From Porticoccaceae bacterium (GTDB lineage: Bacteria > Pseudomonadota > Gammaproteobacteria > Pseudomonadales > Porticoccaceae): DNA of 8,143 bases. The stretch covers positions 1,045-9,187 of the forward strand of contig DNBN01000099.1 in NCBI GenBank assembly GCA_003491845.1. Direction: 5' to 3'. Each line of letters starts with the position of its first letter. The first letter of the stretch is position 1. The position numbers and the translations under genes are program-made. The notes under the pieces are model-generated. The model searched no databases, had not been told where the DNA came from, and worked only from the letters and a program-made list of their open reading frames with translations. Below are positions 7,107-8,143 of the stretch, one piece after another.

Positions 7107-8143
7107 ATGAAAGAAATTATTGAACAATTAAATGAAAAGAGACGTTCAGCTTACCTGGGCGGTGGACAAAAGAGAATCGATGCACAGCATGCCAAAGGTA
7201 AGTTAACTGCTCGTGAAAGAGTTGCGTTATTAGTCGATGAAAATAGTTTTGAAGAATGGGATATGTTTGTTGAACACCGTTGTAGCGATTTTGATATGGA
7301 CAAACAGCACATTCCTGGCGATGGAGTGGTTATTGGCTACGGGACAATTAATGGACGATTAGTGTTTGTCTTTAGTCAAGATTTTACGGTTTTTGGTGGT
7401 GCTTTGTCTGAAGCTCATGCCGAGAAAATCTGTAAAGTGATGGATCAAGCGATGAAAGTGGGTGCGCCTATTATTGGTCTAAATGATTCTGGCGGGGCAC
7501 GAATCCAAGAAGGTGTTGCCTCTCTAGGGGGCTACGCAGAAGTTTTTCAGCGCAACGTAATGGCATCAGGGGTTATACCCCAAATCTCTATGGTAATGGG
7601 TCCATGTGCAGGTGGTGCAGTATATTCGCCTGCCATTACCGATTTTATCTTCATGGTGGAAGATAGCTCTTACATGTTTGTTACTGGCCCTGACGTGGTA
7701 AAAACAGTGACTCATGAAACGGTTTCGGCTGAAGAGTTAGGGGGTGCACTTACTCATTCTTCTAAATCAGGAGTAGCAGACTTAGCCTTTGCAAATGATA
7801 TTGAAGCGCTTGAGAAAGTGCGGCAATTTTTTAATTACCTGCCGGCTAATAATCGAGAAAAGCCACCGGTATGGCCAACAGAGGATTCTGCTGATCGTAT
7901 TGAGATGTCCTTGGATACGCTTGTGCCTACTGATCCTAATAAGCCTTATGATATGACAGAAGTTATTTTAAAAGTTGCCGATGAAGGTACTTTTTTCGAA
8001 ACTCAAGTGAACTATGCTAAAAATATTATTACTGGGTTTATTCGTATAGAGGGATCAACGGTTGGAGTGGTTGCTAATCAACCGATGGTTTTGGCTGGTT
8101 GTTTAGATATAGATGCTTCAAAAAAAGCTGCGCGATTTATTCG
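7107..8143 (+). CDS. pccB: Propionyl-CoA carboxylase beta (carboxyltransferase) subunit, C-terminus cut by window
   Basis: The carboxyltransferase subunit moves CO2 from biotin on the alpha subunit to propionyl-CoA, giving (S)-methylmalonyl-CoA. The 345 visible residues are about two thirds of the usual 510. After an N-terminal helix comes the crotonase-like fold with [15 protein letters not shown] (30-44), the [11 protein letters not shown] loop (126-136) and [13 protein letters not shown] (164-176). Gly169-Gly170 there form the acyl-CoA oxyanion hole. [14 protein letters not shown] follows, and the second half begins at about residue 270 ([15 protein letters not shown]). The second oxyanion hole and the residue that selects acetyl- versus propionyl-CoA lie outside the window. 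Propionyl specificity is therefore inferred from the overall sequence and from the mutase next door; a methylcrotonyl- or general acyl-CoA carboxylase is less likely. The ATG at 7107 follows an AGGGG site (7094-7098). The biotin carboxylase partner should lie downstream. Confidence 0.95.
   Translation, partial: MKEIIEQLNEKRRSAYLGGGQKRIDAQHAKGKLTARERVALLVDENSFEEWDMFVEHRCSDFDMDKQHIPGDGVVIGYGTINGRLVFVFSQDFTVFGGALSEAHAEKICKVMDQAMKVGAPIIGLNDSGGARIQEGVASLGGYAEVFQRNVMASGVIPQISMVMGPCAGGAVYSPAITDFIFMVEDSSYMFVTGPDVVKTVTHETVSAEELGGALTHSSKSGVADLAFANDIEALEKVRQFFNYLPANNREKPPVWPTEDSADRIEMSLDTLVPTDPNKPYDMTEVILKVADEGTFFETQVNYAKNIITGFIRIEGSTVGVVANQPMVLAGCLDIDASKKAARFI

Noticed and set aside
1..8143. CRISPR arrays, insertion sequences, tRNA or rRNA genes, phage genes
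   Set aside because: No regularly spaced repeats, transposase motifs, tRNA-like folds or phage proteins were seen on either strand.

Overview
The window looks like a chromosomal segment of a gammaproteobacterium, probably an aerobic, free-living, marine-type heterotroph. This is inferred from the enteric-like SelD N-terminus, the full-length single-chain methylmalonyl-CoA mutase under a divergent AraC-type regulator, and the moderately AT-rich composition. The genus cannot be fixed from the sequence.

Layout. Positions 1-404 (minus) hold the first 134 codons of selD (selenide, water dikinase), which runs off the left edge. Positions 566-1244 (minus) hold a decayed secreted alpha/beta-hydrolase gene. 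It has lost its frame, its nucleophile serine and its oxyanion-side histidine. Positions 1245-1558 are a non-coding leader with two small hairpins. Positions 1559-2932 (+) encode a 457-residue multi-spanning permease distantly like the NCS2 (xanthine/uracil) fold, followed by a terminator-like stem-loop. Positions 2933-3741 contain no intact gene but hold remnants: a C-terminal piece of a VOC (glyoxalase-like) protein and a second, unidentified C-terminal-looking piece. Positions 3742-4746 (minus) encode an AraC-family regulator. Positions 4747-4946 are a divergent control region. Positions 4947-7082 (+) encode methylmalonyl-CoA mutase, and 7107-8143 (+) the start of a propionyl-CoA carboxylase beta subunit that runs off the right edge.

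How the genes work together. The right half is a propionate/branched-chain catabolic operon. The carboxylase makes methylmalonyl-CoA from propionyl-CoA, and the B12-dependent mutase converts it to succinyl-CoA for the TCA cycle. The AraC-type protein is the natural candidate for its regulator. The biotin-carrying alpha subunit, an epimerase and a MeaB-type mutase chaperone would be expected beyond the right edge. The left half is unrelated: selenium metabolism, a dead hydrolase and an orphan permease. I found no convincing undescribed system. The most notable non-routine content is the cluster of gene remnants on either side of the permease, and the permease's unassigned substrate.
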